From: a virus
Virus record (IMG/VR): IMGVR_UViG_3300021197_000498
Span: 1-25,160 of that record
Direction: 5' to 3' (one strand)
Length of the DNA stretch: 25,160 nucleotides
Part shown: piece after piece, positions 1 to 7,529 of the stretch
Position numbering within the stretch: the first letter of the stretch is position 1
Layout: each line of letters begins with the position of its first letter
Made by a program: the position numbers and the translations under genes
The notes under the pieces: model-generated
The model's database searches: none
Told to the model about the DNA's origin: nothing
The model's input: the letters and a program-made list of their open reading frames with translations, nothing else

Positions 1-2
1 TT

Positions 3-86
3 GCAGAGAGCCGTGGGTTTGCTATACTCGACGAAACATCTTTAACGAATACCCCGCAGATAGAGGATCAAACTGATGGCTCATAA
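3..86 (+). CDS. C-terminal end of an upstream phage gene (partial)
   Basis: Reading frame 3 is open from the left edge to a TAA at 84-86. It encodes about 27 residues rich in Asp, Glu and Thr (it includes SRGFAILDETSLTNTPQIED). It would overlap the next gene by 11 bp, like the other junctions here. Frame 2 is also open, to a TGA at 74-76 that forms a TGATG junction, but its product is Arg/Cys/Trp-rich and looks less like a protein. The fragment is too short to assign a family. Given the neighbours it is probably another virion gene. Confidence 0.45.
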   Translation, partial: AESRGFAILDETSLTNTPQIEDQTDGS

Positions 87-423
87 AGTTGTAAAGTATC
101 GGCTTGAAGCGAATGGCACCATTCCAACTTGGCTAAAGTTTGGCGTTCCGCAATCAACGGGCGGCATGTATGCGGTTGCAGATAGTGGCACTGCTTCCCC
201 GCGAGATTGGATTATGATTGGTATTTCCGCAGATGGCGCAGACGTTTCTGGTGCGGTTGAGGAGGTAACGTCAAAAGCAAACTTGCAAACGTATCTGGCA
301 GCGCAAGCATCAGCAAATAGCTGGACAGATCCAGACCCAGATGATCCTGATGCAACGGTTGCTTTCGACGCGTCTGCACATGCTAAACGTGTTTGGGATG
401 ACCTTGACGCCCTGAACGCATAA
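76..423 (+). CDS. Small hypothetical virion-region protein (115 aa)
   Basis: A 115-residue acidic protein that I do not recognise. It has no signal peptide, membrane segment or known motif. The middle is Gly/Ala/Asp-rich and a stretch near residue 85 is almost all Asp and Pro (DPDPDDPDA), probably a flexible linker. The ATG at 76 follows an AGAGGA ribosome-binding site and sits against the end of the upstream frame. It heads a co-oriented run of structural genes, so a minor virion or tail protein is likely, but that rests on position only. Confidence 0.75.
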   Translation: MAHKVVKYRLEANGTIPTWLKFGVPQSTGGMYAVADSGTASPRDWIMIGISADGADVSGAVEEVTSKANLQTYLAAQASANSWTDPDPDDPDATVAFDASAHAKRVWDDLDALNA

Positions 424-436
424 GTTCAATTGAACT
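423..436. repeat. 14-bp perfect palindrome between genes
   Basis: AGTTCAATTGAACT is its own reverse complement. It begins on the last base of the stop codon of the 115-aa gene and lies just upstream of the AGGAAAGGA ribosome-binding site of the next gene. It has no loop and no T-run, so it is not a classical terminator. It could be a dimeric-protein site or an RNA-processing element. Confidence 0.5.
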
Positions 437-457
437 AATTGAGGAAAGGAATGTAAC

Positions 458-1039
458 ATGATCTTAGGCGGATCAGCCATTGCTCAAGTCCCAGTAGGGT
501 CAAGCGGATCAATATTAAGAGTATTGGTGACAGGCGTTGCCGCTACAGGTCAGGTTGGCTCTGCTGCTCCTAACACTGATCAGACAGTAACAGTAACAGG
601 CGTGGCTGCTACTGCCTCCCACGGCGTTGTAGCAGTAGGACTAGGAACAGGCGTTACCATTAACGCTGGTGCATCCGTTGGTACAACGCAGATTGGGTCT
701 ATTACAACGCCTGTTGGTACTGGGGTCACGGTTTCCGTAACTGGACTCTCGGCTACAGGTAATGTTGGCGATGCGACGAGCCTCATTAATGTTGATATTT
801 CTGTAGCAGGAATTGCAGCAACGGGTGCGCTAGATCCTGTAACCCAAGAAACAAGTCAGAGTGTTAGTGTTTTAGGTGTTGGAGCCACGGGAAGTACAAT
901 AACTGATGCGATAACTGTTACTGCTAATTCCAACGTGACTTTAACTGGGCTAGAGGCTAGTGGACAAGCAGGATCTGTGTTAGTGTGGGGTCATATTGTT
1001 CCCAGCCTTAACACAATTTGGACCGAGATAGCGGCATAG
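458..1039 (+). CDS. Repetitive beta-rich tail or surface protein
   Basis: 193 residues built from a repeat of the type V-x-V-x-G-[VLI]-x-A-[TS]-G. Clear copies have the core Gly near residues 26, 48, 96, 119, 140 and 164. Spacing is 21-24 residues, with one double interval around residue 71 where a copy has decayed (GTGVTINAGASVG). The composition is almost all Gly, Ala, Val, Thr and Ser, as expected for a beta-solenoid or Ig-like fibre. The C-terminus leaves the repeat with VLVWGHIVPSLNTIWTEIAA, an end I have seen on marine-phage repeat proteins. Translation starts at ATG 458 after AGGAAAGGA. It lies directly upstream of a tail-fibre gene, so a receptor-binding or decorative role is plausible but inferred. 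Confidence 0.75.
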   Translation: MILGGSAIAQVPVGSSGSILRVLVTGVAATGQVGSAAPNTDQTVTVTGVAATASHGVVAVGLGTGVTINAGASVGTTQIGSITTPVGTGVTVSVTGLSATGNVGDATSLINVDISVAGIAATGALDPVTQETSQSVSVLGVGATGSTITDAITVTANSNVTLTGLEASGQAGSVLVWGHIVPSLNTIWTEIAA

Positions 1040-1048
1040 GAAAAGTAA

Positions 1049-1774
1049 ATGGCAAGCACGTATGCGTCAAACACGGGTCTTGAACTTATCAGAAATGGTG
1101 AGCAGTCTGGAACTTGGGGAACAACAACCAACAATAATTTAAACATTATTGATAGACTGACAAATGGTGTTCTTGAGATAACTCTTAGCTCTACCTCAAA
1201 AACGTTAACTACAGGAAACGGTTCTCTTTCTGAGGGACAGCACAAGGTAATTGTTATCTCAGGAAGTCCAGGTGGGGCCGCAACTCTTACTATTGCCCCT
1301 AACACAAATGAGCATGTTTACTTCATATACAACAAAACAGATCAACAAATTACAGTGACACAGGGAAGTGGCGGAAACGTTGTGATTCCTGCTGTTGCAA
1401 CCAATGCTGGTGTTAACATTGTTTTCTGCGATGGCGCAGGAAGTGGTGCTAAAGTCACAAGTATTACAGATAACATAGCGTCTAATGCAATAAAGATTAC
1501 GGGCGGGGTAATTACGGGGATTACGGATCTTGCGATTACGGACGGCGGAACGGGTGCGGGTAGTGCCTCTGCTGCACGAACAAACTTAGGGGTTGCTATA
1601 GGGTCTGATGTGTTGGCCTACGACGCCAACCTACAGGGGTTTGTATCGGCCTTAACCTTTCCTACTTCAGACGGGTCTGCGGGGCAAGTTATGACTACAA
1701 ATGGAAGCGGTACGTTATCGTTCAACACAGTGGCAACTGCGGCGAGAGCCTATACATACAGTGTTTTATTCTAG
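1049..1774 (+). CDS. Tail fibre protein
   Basis: 241 residues. The N-terminal part (8-36) has NTGLELIRNGEQSGTWG followed by TTTNNNLNIIDR, the common virion-attachment opening of phage tail fibres. Residues 40-140 are Thr/Ser/Gly-rich and beta-prone. Residues 166-198 carry DGGTGAGSASAARTNLG then SDVLAYDANLQGF, a module found near the C-terminus of many phage fibres. The end (210-241) resembles a short trimerisation or tip segment. The protein probably forms a thin trimeric fibre that contacts the cell surface. No intramolecular chaperone or enzymatic domain is visible, and the fibre is short. Its ATG lies 10 bp after the previous stop. Confidence 0.82.
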   Translation: MASTYASNTGLELIRNGEQSGTWGTTTNNNLNIIDRLTNGVLEITLSSTSKTLTTGNGSLSEGQHKVIVISGSPGGAATLTIAPNTNEHVYFIYNKTDQQITVTQGSGGNVVIPAVATNAGVNIVFCDGAGSGAKVTSITDNIASNAIKITGGVITGITDLAITDGGTGAGSASAARTNLGVAIGSDVLAYDANLQGFVSALTFPTSDGSAGQVMTTNGSGTLSFNTVATAARAYTYSVLF

Positions 1775-1783
1775 GAGACTATA

Positions 1784-2128
1784 ATGGCAAACCCGAATAT
1801 TTTAACGGCATCCTCGGTTGTAGGAGAAAGCACTGTTTCTACTACCGTGGGAACCGGAAGCACCACTTTACTGACCACAGCAGGAAGCCATGTGTATCGT
1901 ATCGTAGGCGTGAGAATCGTAAATATTACCAATGACACCGCATCTTCTGCGACAATGCTGTTGGGTGGGGTAGAGTTTCTTCACCAAGTTAGCGTAGCCG
2001 CGAATGCAACATTAGATGTTGTTACAAAAGAGTTTCCTCTATACTTAAAAGAAAATGTAGCTCTTACTGCTACAGCAACTACCGCAAGTGCTCTTCGCGT
2101 TTTAATCGTTTACGAGGATGTATCGTGA
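1784..2128 (+). CDS. Small structural protein, beta-rich (114 aa)
   Basis: A 114-residue Thr/Ser/Val/Ala-rich protein with alternating hydrophobic beta strands, for example VYRIVGVRIVNI near residue 38 and ALRVLIVYED at the end. It has no Cys and no catalytic motif. It lies between the tail fibre and the tail-hub-like gene and is preceded by AGGAGACT before its ATG. The layout suits a small decoration, head-tail or fibre-associated protein. I do not recognise the family. Confidence 0.72.
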   Translation: MANPNILTASSVVGESTVSTTVGTGSTTLLTTAGSHVYRIVGVRIVNITNDTASSATMLLGGVEFLHQVSVAANATLDVVTKEFPLYLKENVALTATATTASALRVLIVYEDVS

Positions 2129-2131
2129 TCT

Positions 2132-4030
2132 ATGCCTCTATCAAAGTTACAATTTAAACCTGGTGTCAATCGGGAAGTTACCGCGTACACCAACGAAGGC
2201 GGCTGGTTTGATTCCGACCACGTTCGGTTTCAAAAAGGTTATCCTGAGAAAATAGGTGGTTGGCAAAAACGCGGGACAGACAATTTCCTTGGCACTTGTC
2301 GGGCGCTCCATCCTTGGGTGGCCCTTGATCGTGATCAATACATAGGCGTTGGTACGCACCTTAAATATTATATAGACAGAGGCGGAGAGTATAACGACAT
2401 CACCCCGTTGAGACTTACCACTGCGGCGGGGGACGTAACGTTTGCAGCTACAAATGGGTCCTCTACTTTAGTTGTGACAGACACAGCGCATGGTTCTGTT
2501 GTAAACGACTTCGTAACTTACAGTGGAGCGGCATCTCTTGGCGGAGTAATTACCGCTGGGGTTCTTAATCAAGAGTATCAGATTACTCTAATTGTAGACG
2601 CAAATTCCTACCATATCACCGCTAGAGCAGAGGGGGATCAGATTCAAGATCCTTTGGTTCCTTTGCCTGCAAATGGGAGCGACAGCGGAAATGGTGGCGG
2701 ATCTACCGTTGGGAAGTATCAAATAAACGTGGGATTGGATGTCACCGTAAGATCTTCTGGCTGGGGCGCAGGTACATGGGGCCGTGGAACGTGGGGTTCT
2801 GCTTCTGCCGATGCTATCGTCAGCAACACATTGAGGTTGTGGTCCCATGATAATTTTGGGGAAGATCTTCTAATTAACGTTAGGGATGGCGGGATATACT
2901 ACTGGGATGAAACAAATGGACTTGGGACTAGAGCAGTAGATATTACATCTCTTTCTACTCTGCCCTCTATTCCTACGGTTGCAAAACAGATCCTTGTTTC
3001 GGACAGAGATAGACACGTTATCGCTTTTGGTTGTGATTCTGAGGCTACTCCAGGGGTTCAAGATCCGTTGACCATTCGGTTCTCGGACCAAGAGTCTTTA
3101 ACCGACTGGGCCGCAACAGCGACCAATACGGCAGGGGAGTTGCGCCTTGGTTCTGGGTCTGAGATCGTTACTGCGATTGAAACTAGACAACAAATATTAA
3201 TTATGACGGACACTACGTTGTACGCGATGCAGTTCCTAGGCCCCCCATTTACTTTTGGTGTTACTGCAATTTCAGAAAACATAACAATTGCTGGACCTAA
3301 CGCTGCGATTGCGGTTGATGATAACGTGTTTTGGATGGGTCGCTCTGAGTTTTATATATATAGTGGCGCGGTTCAACGTCTTCCCTGTATGGTTAGAGGT
3401 TATGTTTTTTCTGACCTAAACGAGAACCAGCTAGAAAAAATTAACGCAGCCCTTAACACTGAGCACTCAGAAATTTGGTGGTTTTATCCTAGTTCAAACA
3501 GTGAAGAGGTGGACAAGTACGTTGTTTACAACTACCTCGAAAAAGTTTGGTACTACGGCACCTTTGGTCGCACTGCTTGGGTTGATCGTGGTATTTTTGA
3601 CTTTCCGATTGCCGCCAACAACGATGGGTTTTTGTACGAACACGAGTTGGGCTTTGATGATGGAACTACGAATCCGTCTTCTGCCATCAACGCATTTATT
3701 CAGTCAAGCCCCATGGATATAAGCGATGGCGAACAGTTTATGCTTATCCGCAAGATGATCCCTGATGTAGACTTTAAGAACTCTACGGCAATCCTACCTG
3801 AAACGAACATAACTTTGGACGTAAAAAATGCGCCGGACGGCACATTTAATAACAGTCAGACTGATACGTTTGTTAAGACCCAAGCGGCGTCGGTAAGCGC
3901 ACGAACAGAGCAGTTATATTTTAGGTTAAGGGGCCGACAGATGAGGTTTAAGATTTCATCGGACGAACTTGAGGTCACTTGGCGGCTGGGATCTCCTAGA
4001 GTTGACTTTCGCTCTGACGGGAGGCGTTAA
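2132..4030 (+). CDS. Tail hub / DNA-stabilisation-like structural protein
   Basis: 632 residues. The N-terminus (MPLSKLQFKPGVNREVTAYT, then WFDSDHVRFQKGYPEKIGGW) resembles the start of P22 gp10-like packaged-DNA stabilisation or tail-hub proteins, which close the portal after packaging. Residues about 100-165 form a Thr/Val/Gly insert (DTAHG, GGVITAGVLNQEYQITL) like small domains in other marine-phage structural proteins. The remainder is rich in aromatic residues and short strands, with repeated Trp and Asp-Gly turns typical of a beta-propeller. It is somewhat longer than P22 gp10. It ends in TAATG, sharing one base with the next start. The P22-like assignment is by pattern only and needs a structural or profile comparison. 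Confidence 0.65.
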   Translation: MPLSKLQFKPGVNREVTAYTNEGGWFDSDHVRFQKGYPEKIGGWQKRGTDNFLGTCRALHPWVALDRDQYIGVGTHLKYYIDRGGEYNDITPLRLTTAAGDVTFAATNGSSTLVVTDTAHGSVVNDFVTYSGAASLGGVITAGVLNQEYQITLIVDANSYHITARAEGDQIQDPLVPLPANGSDSGNGGGSTVGKYQINVGLDVTVRSSGWGAGTWGRGTWGSASADAIVSNTLRLWSHDNFGEDLLINVRDGGIYYWDETNGLGTRAVDITSLSTLPSIPTVAKQILVSDRDRHVIAFGCDSEATPGVQDPLTIRFSDQESLTDWAATATNTAGELRLGSGSEIVTAIETRQQILIMTDTTLYAMQFLGPPFTFGVTAISENITIAGPNAAIAVDDNVFWMGRSEFYIYSGAVQRLPCMVRGYVFSDLNENQLEKINAALNTEHSEIWWFYPSSNSEEVDKYVVYNYLEKVWYYGTFGRTAWVDRGIFDFPIAANNDGFLYEHELGFDDGTTNPSSAINAFIQSSPMDISDGEQFMLIRKMIPDVDFKNSTAILPETNITLDVKNAPDGTFNNSQTDTFVKTQAASVSARTEQLYFRLRGRQMRFKISSDELEVTWRLGSPRVDFRSDGRR

Positions 4031-4326
4031 TGTCTCGCCGTCTTACACGTCCATTTTTTCCTGTCCCGCCACAACAGTACATGCAAAATTATTTTGCGGA
4101 ATTAGTGCGGTCTTTTTCGGTGTACTTGGAGCAGATGCAAAATCCTGGGGATCTCAGGGCCACGACATTAACTTTAACCGCTTTACAAACTGATGATTCA
4201 GGTCTTGAAACAGGGGCATTGTTTCAGAGCGGCGGGTTTGTTAAGATAACTCTAAACAACAGCCCTAACTTGCGTGGTTCAGTGGGCGCAGGGCAAGTCG
4301 GACAGGTAACGGTGGTGATCACATGA
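4030..4326 (+). CDS. Conserved small virion protein (98 aa)
   Basis: 98 residues beginning MSRRLTRPFFPVPPQQYMQN, with LVRSFSVYLEQMQNPGDLRAT in the middle and a short beta-rich tail ending GQVGQVTVVIT. I recognise this as a recurrent small protein beside the tail-hub gene in marine phages, but I know no established function. The ATG overlaps the previous stop (TAATG). The stop overlaps the start of the following micro-ORF (ATGA), so translation is probably coupled. The C-terminal Gly/Val pattern recalls the repeats of the 193-aa protein upstream. Confidence 0.75.
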   Translation: MSRRLTRPFFPVPPQQYMQNYFAELVRSFSVYLEQMQNPGDLRATTLTLTALQTDDSGLETGALFQSGGFVKITLNNSPNLRGSVGAGQVGQVTVVIT

Positions 4327-4418
4327 CAAACAAACCTAAAAAAGAACCTAAAAAAGAACAAAAGGTTAATGCAACAGTCGTTGTTGTTGGCCCACCTCCA
4401 GCTACAGGAGAATCGTAA
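4323..4418 (+). CDS. 31-aa micro-ORF, Lys-rich then hydrophobic
   Basis: A 31-residue frame that exactly bridges two genes. Its ATG at 4323 overlaps the previous TGA (ATGA), and its TAA overlaps the next ATG (TAATG). The product starts MTNKPKKEPKKEQK, a basic and acidic low-complexity arm, and continues NATVVVVGPPPATGES. GGTGG upstream is a possible ribosome-binding site, and AGGAG near its 3' end serves the next gene. The overlap geometry on both sides argues that it is translated. The role is unknown. The main doubt is whether it is a product or only a spacer for reinitiation. Confidence 0.6.
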   Translation: MTNKPKKEPKKEQKVNATVVVVGPPPATGES

Positions 4419-5185
4419 TGGGTTTATTATCTGCAATAGGTGGTCTAGTTGGTTTGGCTTTTGGGGGTCCGATGGGCGCGGCCCTTGGTTCTGGAATCGG
4501 AACTCTGGCATCTGGCGGGGACATTGGGGATGCTTTGAAGTCTGGGGTTATGGGCTACGGAATTGGTTCCCTTCCTGGGGTTTCAGGGTTTGCGGGTCAA
4601 GCGGCGGGGGCCATGGGTATGCAGGGGATGGCTGGTCAGTTTGCAGCGCAGCAGGCAGCACAAAAAGCGGCTCTCAGTAAAATGGCTCCAGGTTTAATGA
4701 AGGCAACGGCTCCCATTGGGGACGCCATCTCAAAGATGGGCACAGGTGTTGCGGCAGGAGCGGGTGGTGCTCCGGCGGCAGAGGCCAGCCAAGGGTTGTT
4801 TGGTGGAATAAGCGACAACTTACTTCTTGCGGGATTAATTCAAGCAGGAGAACCGAAACCAACTCCTTTGACACCGGAACAACGTCGAATGGCGAGGACG
4901 GGTGAGCGGGTTCCTGATTATCAAGGTACGGCTGCTCCTGACTATCGCCGCCGTGGTATTGCAACAATGATGCAAGGTGGTTTTGTTAAAGGACCAGGAA
5001 CGGGCAAGAGCGACAGTATACCCGCAGCGATTTATCAAAACGGCGGCAGGGTTCAAGAGGCTCGGCTTTCAGACGGTGAGTTCGTCATGACGGCGGATGC
5101 AGTCAAGGGTGCAGGAGGCGGCAATCGATCAAAAGGGGCTGCTGAGATGTACAAGATGATGAACAGGTTTGAAAGGAGGGCTTAA
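4418..5185 (+). CDS. Gly-rich internal virion/ejection-type protein
   Basis: 255 residues. The first 70 are Gly/Ala-rich and hydrophobic (MGLLSAIGGLVGLAFGG onward), with Gly-zipper-like GxxxG spacing, so this part may insert in membrane. A basic/Pro linker lies around residues 145-180. Residues 187-255 hold a conserved module: GPGTGKSDSIPA, then LSDGEFVMTADAVKGAGGGN, then MYKMMNRFE. I recognise the SDSIPA..GEFV module from many phage virion and tape-measure-like proteins. Together with the next three genes it forms the set expected for DNA-ejection proteins in a podovirus-like particle. That role is inferred from composition and order. TAATG links it to the next gene. Confidence 0.65.
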   Translation: MGLLSAIGGLVGLAFGGPMGAALGSGIGTLASGGDIGDALKSGVMGYGIGSLPGVSGFAGQAAGAMGMQGMAGQFAAQQAAQKAALSKMAPGLMKATAPIGDAISKMGTGVAAGAGGAPAAEASQGLFGGISDNLLLAGLIQAGEPKPTPLTPEQRRMARTGERVPDYQGTAAPDYRRRGIATMMQGGFVKGPGTGKSDSIPAAIYQNGGRVQEARLSDGEFVMTADAVKGAGGGNRSKGAAEMYKMMNRFERRA

Positions 5186-6342
5186 TGGCGGAGTCAGTCG
5201 TCACGCAACAACAGTTGCAGCTTCTCCCTGAGTACCAAGAGAAGTTTATAAAAGATCTCTTAGCTAATCTGTACCGCACAGAAGAGCGTCAATCGGTGGA
5301 CGCAGAAGGTAATCTTCTGTTCGAAACGGATTCTGAGACAGGAGAACAGGTTCCTGTAATGGAGTCTTATGCCGCAGGCATAGGTTCTATGGCTCCGTTG
5401 TATGGAACTCCACGAGAAGATGAGGCGGGGAACCCTATTTACCGTCGTGACGCCGAAGGTAATTTAATTCTTGACGCTCGTGGAGAGCCTGTTCAGGACG
5501 TTGTTGGCGGCATTCCGGCTCCTGATGTTATACCTCTTACAGACACGCAACTTGCGGGTATAAAACTAGGTACAGAGGGAATTGGTGCGTATGCACCGAT
5601 GCTTGAAGAGGGTAAGCAGACGTATGAAAAAGGGGTCTCGGCTCTAAGTACTGGGTTTGATCCTGTGACGGGGCAAGCTCTGGCTTATGATCCCACGTCT
5701 TATCGAGAGTTTTATGATCCGTTTGTTGAAGATGTAATTGATGTCACACAACGGGACATTCAACGTCAAGCTAATATTGAACGTGGTAGATCAGCAGGGC
5801 AAGCTGTAGGTCAGGGGGCGTTTGGCGGATCTCGCGCTGTTGTAGCGGAACAAGAAATTCAACGCGCAGCCGATGACCGTGCTGCTAGAACAGGGGCACA
5901 GTTGCGTTCTGCAGCGTACACCGACGCTTTAAAAGGATCGCAGAATGCGTTTGAAAACCAACTGGCCCGTGGTCAGTCTGGTGCTCAAGTTTTTCAAGGT
6001 CTGGGTACTGCACAAGCTGGATTGGGTCAGTTTGCACAACTTCTTGGAGGCCGAGACGTAAAGAGCCTGATGGATTTAGGTGGCATTGAACAAACGCAGA
6101 GGCAGTCTGAGTACGACGTACAACGTCAGGCGGGGATTGAAGAAATGTACGAACCGTTTACACGGTTTGAGTCTTTGGCAAACATTTTTGCCACGGCAAC
6201 CAGAGGCACCCCTGCTTCCTCCTTAACCTTGGGTGTAGCGCCAGAACAGAATGTTCTTGGCAGCACGGTCGGAACTGCTATGGGTCTTGATTCATATCAG
6301 CAAATGTATGGCGGATCTTCGGGCCTTGGTTCTAAGAGATAG
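5185..6342 (+). CDS. Putative internal virion structural protein (385 aa)
   Basis: 385 residues, mostly helical and Gln/Ala/Arg-rich. Residues about 195-290 include RDIQRQANIERGRSAGQAVGQGAFGGSRA and a Gln/Ala-rich helix series, similar to phage injection proteins. The N-terminal 120 residues contain two short repeats of the form DAEGNL (near residues 39 and 93), suggesting small beta-hairpins. The tail (GSTVGTAMGLDSYQQMYGG) is Gly-rich. No enzyme motif is visible. Its start is fused to the previous stop (TAATG), with GAAAGGAGG as ribosome-binding site. I assign it only as a virion protein in the ejection-protein cluster. Confidence 0.68.
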   Translation: MAESVVTQQQLQLLPEYQEKFIKDLLANLYRTEERQSVDAEGNLLFETDSETGEQVPVMESYAAGIGSMAPLYGTPREDEAGNPIYRRDAEGNLILDARGEPVQDVVGGIPAPDVIPLTDTQLAGIKLGTEGIGAYAPMLEEGKQTYEKGVSALSTGFDPVTGQALAYDPTSYREFYDPFVEDVIDVTQRDIQRQANIERGRSAGQAVGQGAFGGSRAVVAEQEIQRAADDRAARTGAQLRSAAYTDALKGSQNAFENQLARGQSGAQVFQGLGTAQAGLGQFAQLLGGRDVKSLMDLGGIEQTQRQSEYDVQRQAGIEEMYEPFTRFESLANIFATATRGTPASSLTLGVAPEQNVLGSTVGTAMGLDSYQQMYGGSSGLGSKR

Positions 6343-6352
6343 GTAGATAAAC

Positions 6353-7528
6353 ATGAATGGCGTGTACAACCGTAAGCTCTTTACAAATAAATCCCAAGAG
6401 GCACGAAATAAACTTCGTGATATGGGTGGCGTAGCGCCCATGGCCCCACAAATGGGTGGGATTATGGCCTCGTCACCAGAACTAATGCAAGCTGCAATGC
6501 GGCGTCCCGTTGTTATGCCTGCAACAAATCAACCCATGATGGCTCCTGCGTCATCCCCCGCTCCGCAGATGCTACCTCCGTCGCAGCCCATTCCCAACAT
6601 CTCAGGTATTCCTCAAGGTTCTAGTCCCAAGGCTCCTGCTCCTCGGCCCATGGCTCAGAAACCTGGGGTAGCAAAGTTTAACGAAGGCGGCATGGCACCT
6701 AAGTTACAAGCGGAGTTGGAAAACACCGTAGGGATGCAGGACCGAATGGAAAAAACTTTAGCGATGTCCTTTGGCAAAGCGTTTGAATTTGGTTCGACGG
6801 CGATTACGACTGAGAACCCCGAAGAACTTGGTTTGCCTAAAGGCGCAAGAGCCGGAATTAAAAAGGCGAGGGACGAGTTGACGAATAACCCTGGGGCGTC
6901 GGCACAGGAATTTATTGCGGAAACAGTTCCTAAAAAAGACCGAACAGGGAACACAAAAAGCGACCTTCGCAAAGCGGCGGCAGTGGTAGGCATACAGCGT
7001 GTTCCAGCAGAAGCTGAAATCGATCAACTAAACAAGGCCATCTTTGGTGCGAAACTTGCGGGTGCAATTGCAGGTAACTACGTTAATCCAAACACAGGTC
7101 AAGAGCTACGCCCAACAGCAGGTTCTCGTATTGCACAAGCGGCAGTTGAAGGCTTGGCCGTGTCCCGTGAAACAGAAACACGTCGTGCGGCACAGGAAGC
7201 TGCACTTGCGGAGGCCAATATTCGTGCAAGGTCTAAATCTACGACATCTAAACTGTCTGGTGCGGACAAAGAACTAATGGATATGTTTGCTGATCGCGTG
7301 AAGAGCGGCGAGGATCCTGCGGACGTTGCGGCGGATTTTAACCGAGATATTCCAGGTTCAGGAGATCGCATCCTAACTTATTTGCAAAGCGCCCCTCTTG
7401 GTGGCGGCGGAGCAAGTGGTTCTACACCACGACCAACAAGTTATCCTCCTGGCACTATTATTAACCAGGGCGGCAACCGCTTTCAGGCTGATCAAAATGG
7501 GATCCCTCAGTTAATCCAAGGAGAGTAA
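6353..7528 (+). CDS. Putative virion protein with Pro/Met-rich linker (391 aa)
   Basis: 391 residues. The N-terminus (NRKLFTNKSQEARNKLRDMGG) is a helical segment I have seen opening proteins in this cluster of marine phages. Residues about 25-110 are a disordered Met/Pro/Ala-rich stretch ending in KFNEGGMAP. Residues 115-300 are charged and helical, with Ala-rich helices around 230-285. The C-terminus is Gly/Ser/Pro-rich. There are no catalytic motifs. The gene starts 11 bp after its neighbour and ends 2 bp before the giant internal protein, so the three are probably translated together. A role in the ejected protein complex is inferred from context only. Confidence 0.65.
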   Translation: MNGVYNRKLFTNKSQEARNKLRDMGGVAPMAPQMGGIMASSPELMQAAMRRPVVMPATNQPMMAPASSPAPQMLPPSQPIPNISGIPQGSSPKAPAPRPMAQKPGVAKFNEGGMAPKLQAELENTVGMQDRMEKTLAMSFGKAFEFGSTAITTENPEELGLPKGARAGIKKARDELTNNPGASAQEFIAETVPKKDRTGNTKSDLRKAAAVVGIQRVPAEAEIDQLNKAIFGAKLAGAIAGNYVNPNTGQELRPTAGSRIAQAAVEGLAVSRETETRRAAQEAALAEANIRARSKSTTSKLSGADKELMDMFADRVKSGEDPADVAADFNRDIPGSGDRILTYLQSAPLGGGGASGSTPRPTSYPPGTIINQGGNRFQADQNGIPQLIQGE

Positions 7529-7529
7529 C

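Noticed and set aside
7099-7371. Long antisense frames on the minus strand under the virion genes (for example 7099-7371, 8144-8407, 11066-11419)
   Set aside because: They mirror the codons of clear plus-strand genes, have Ser/Ala/Arg-skewed composition and no ribosome-binding sites, so they are shadows.
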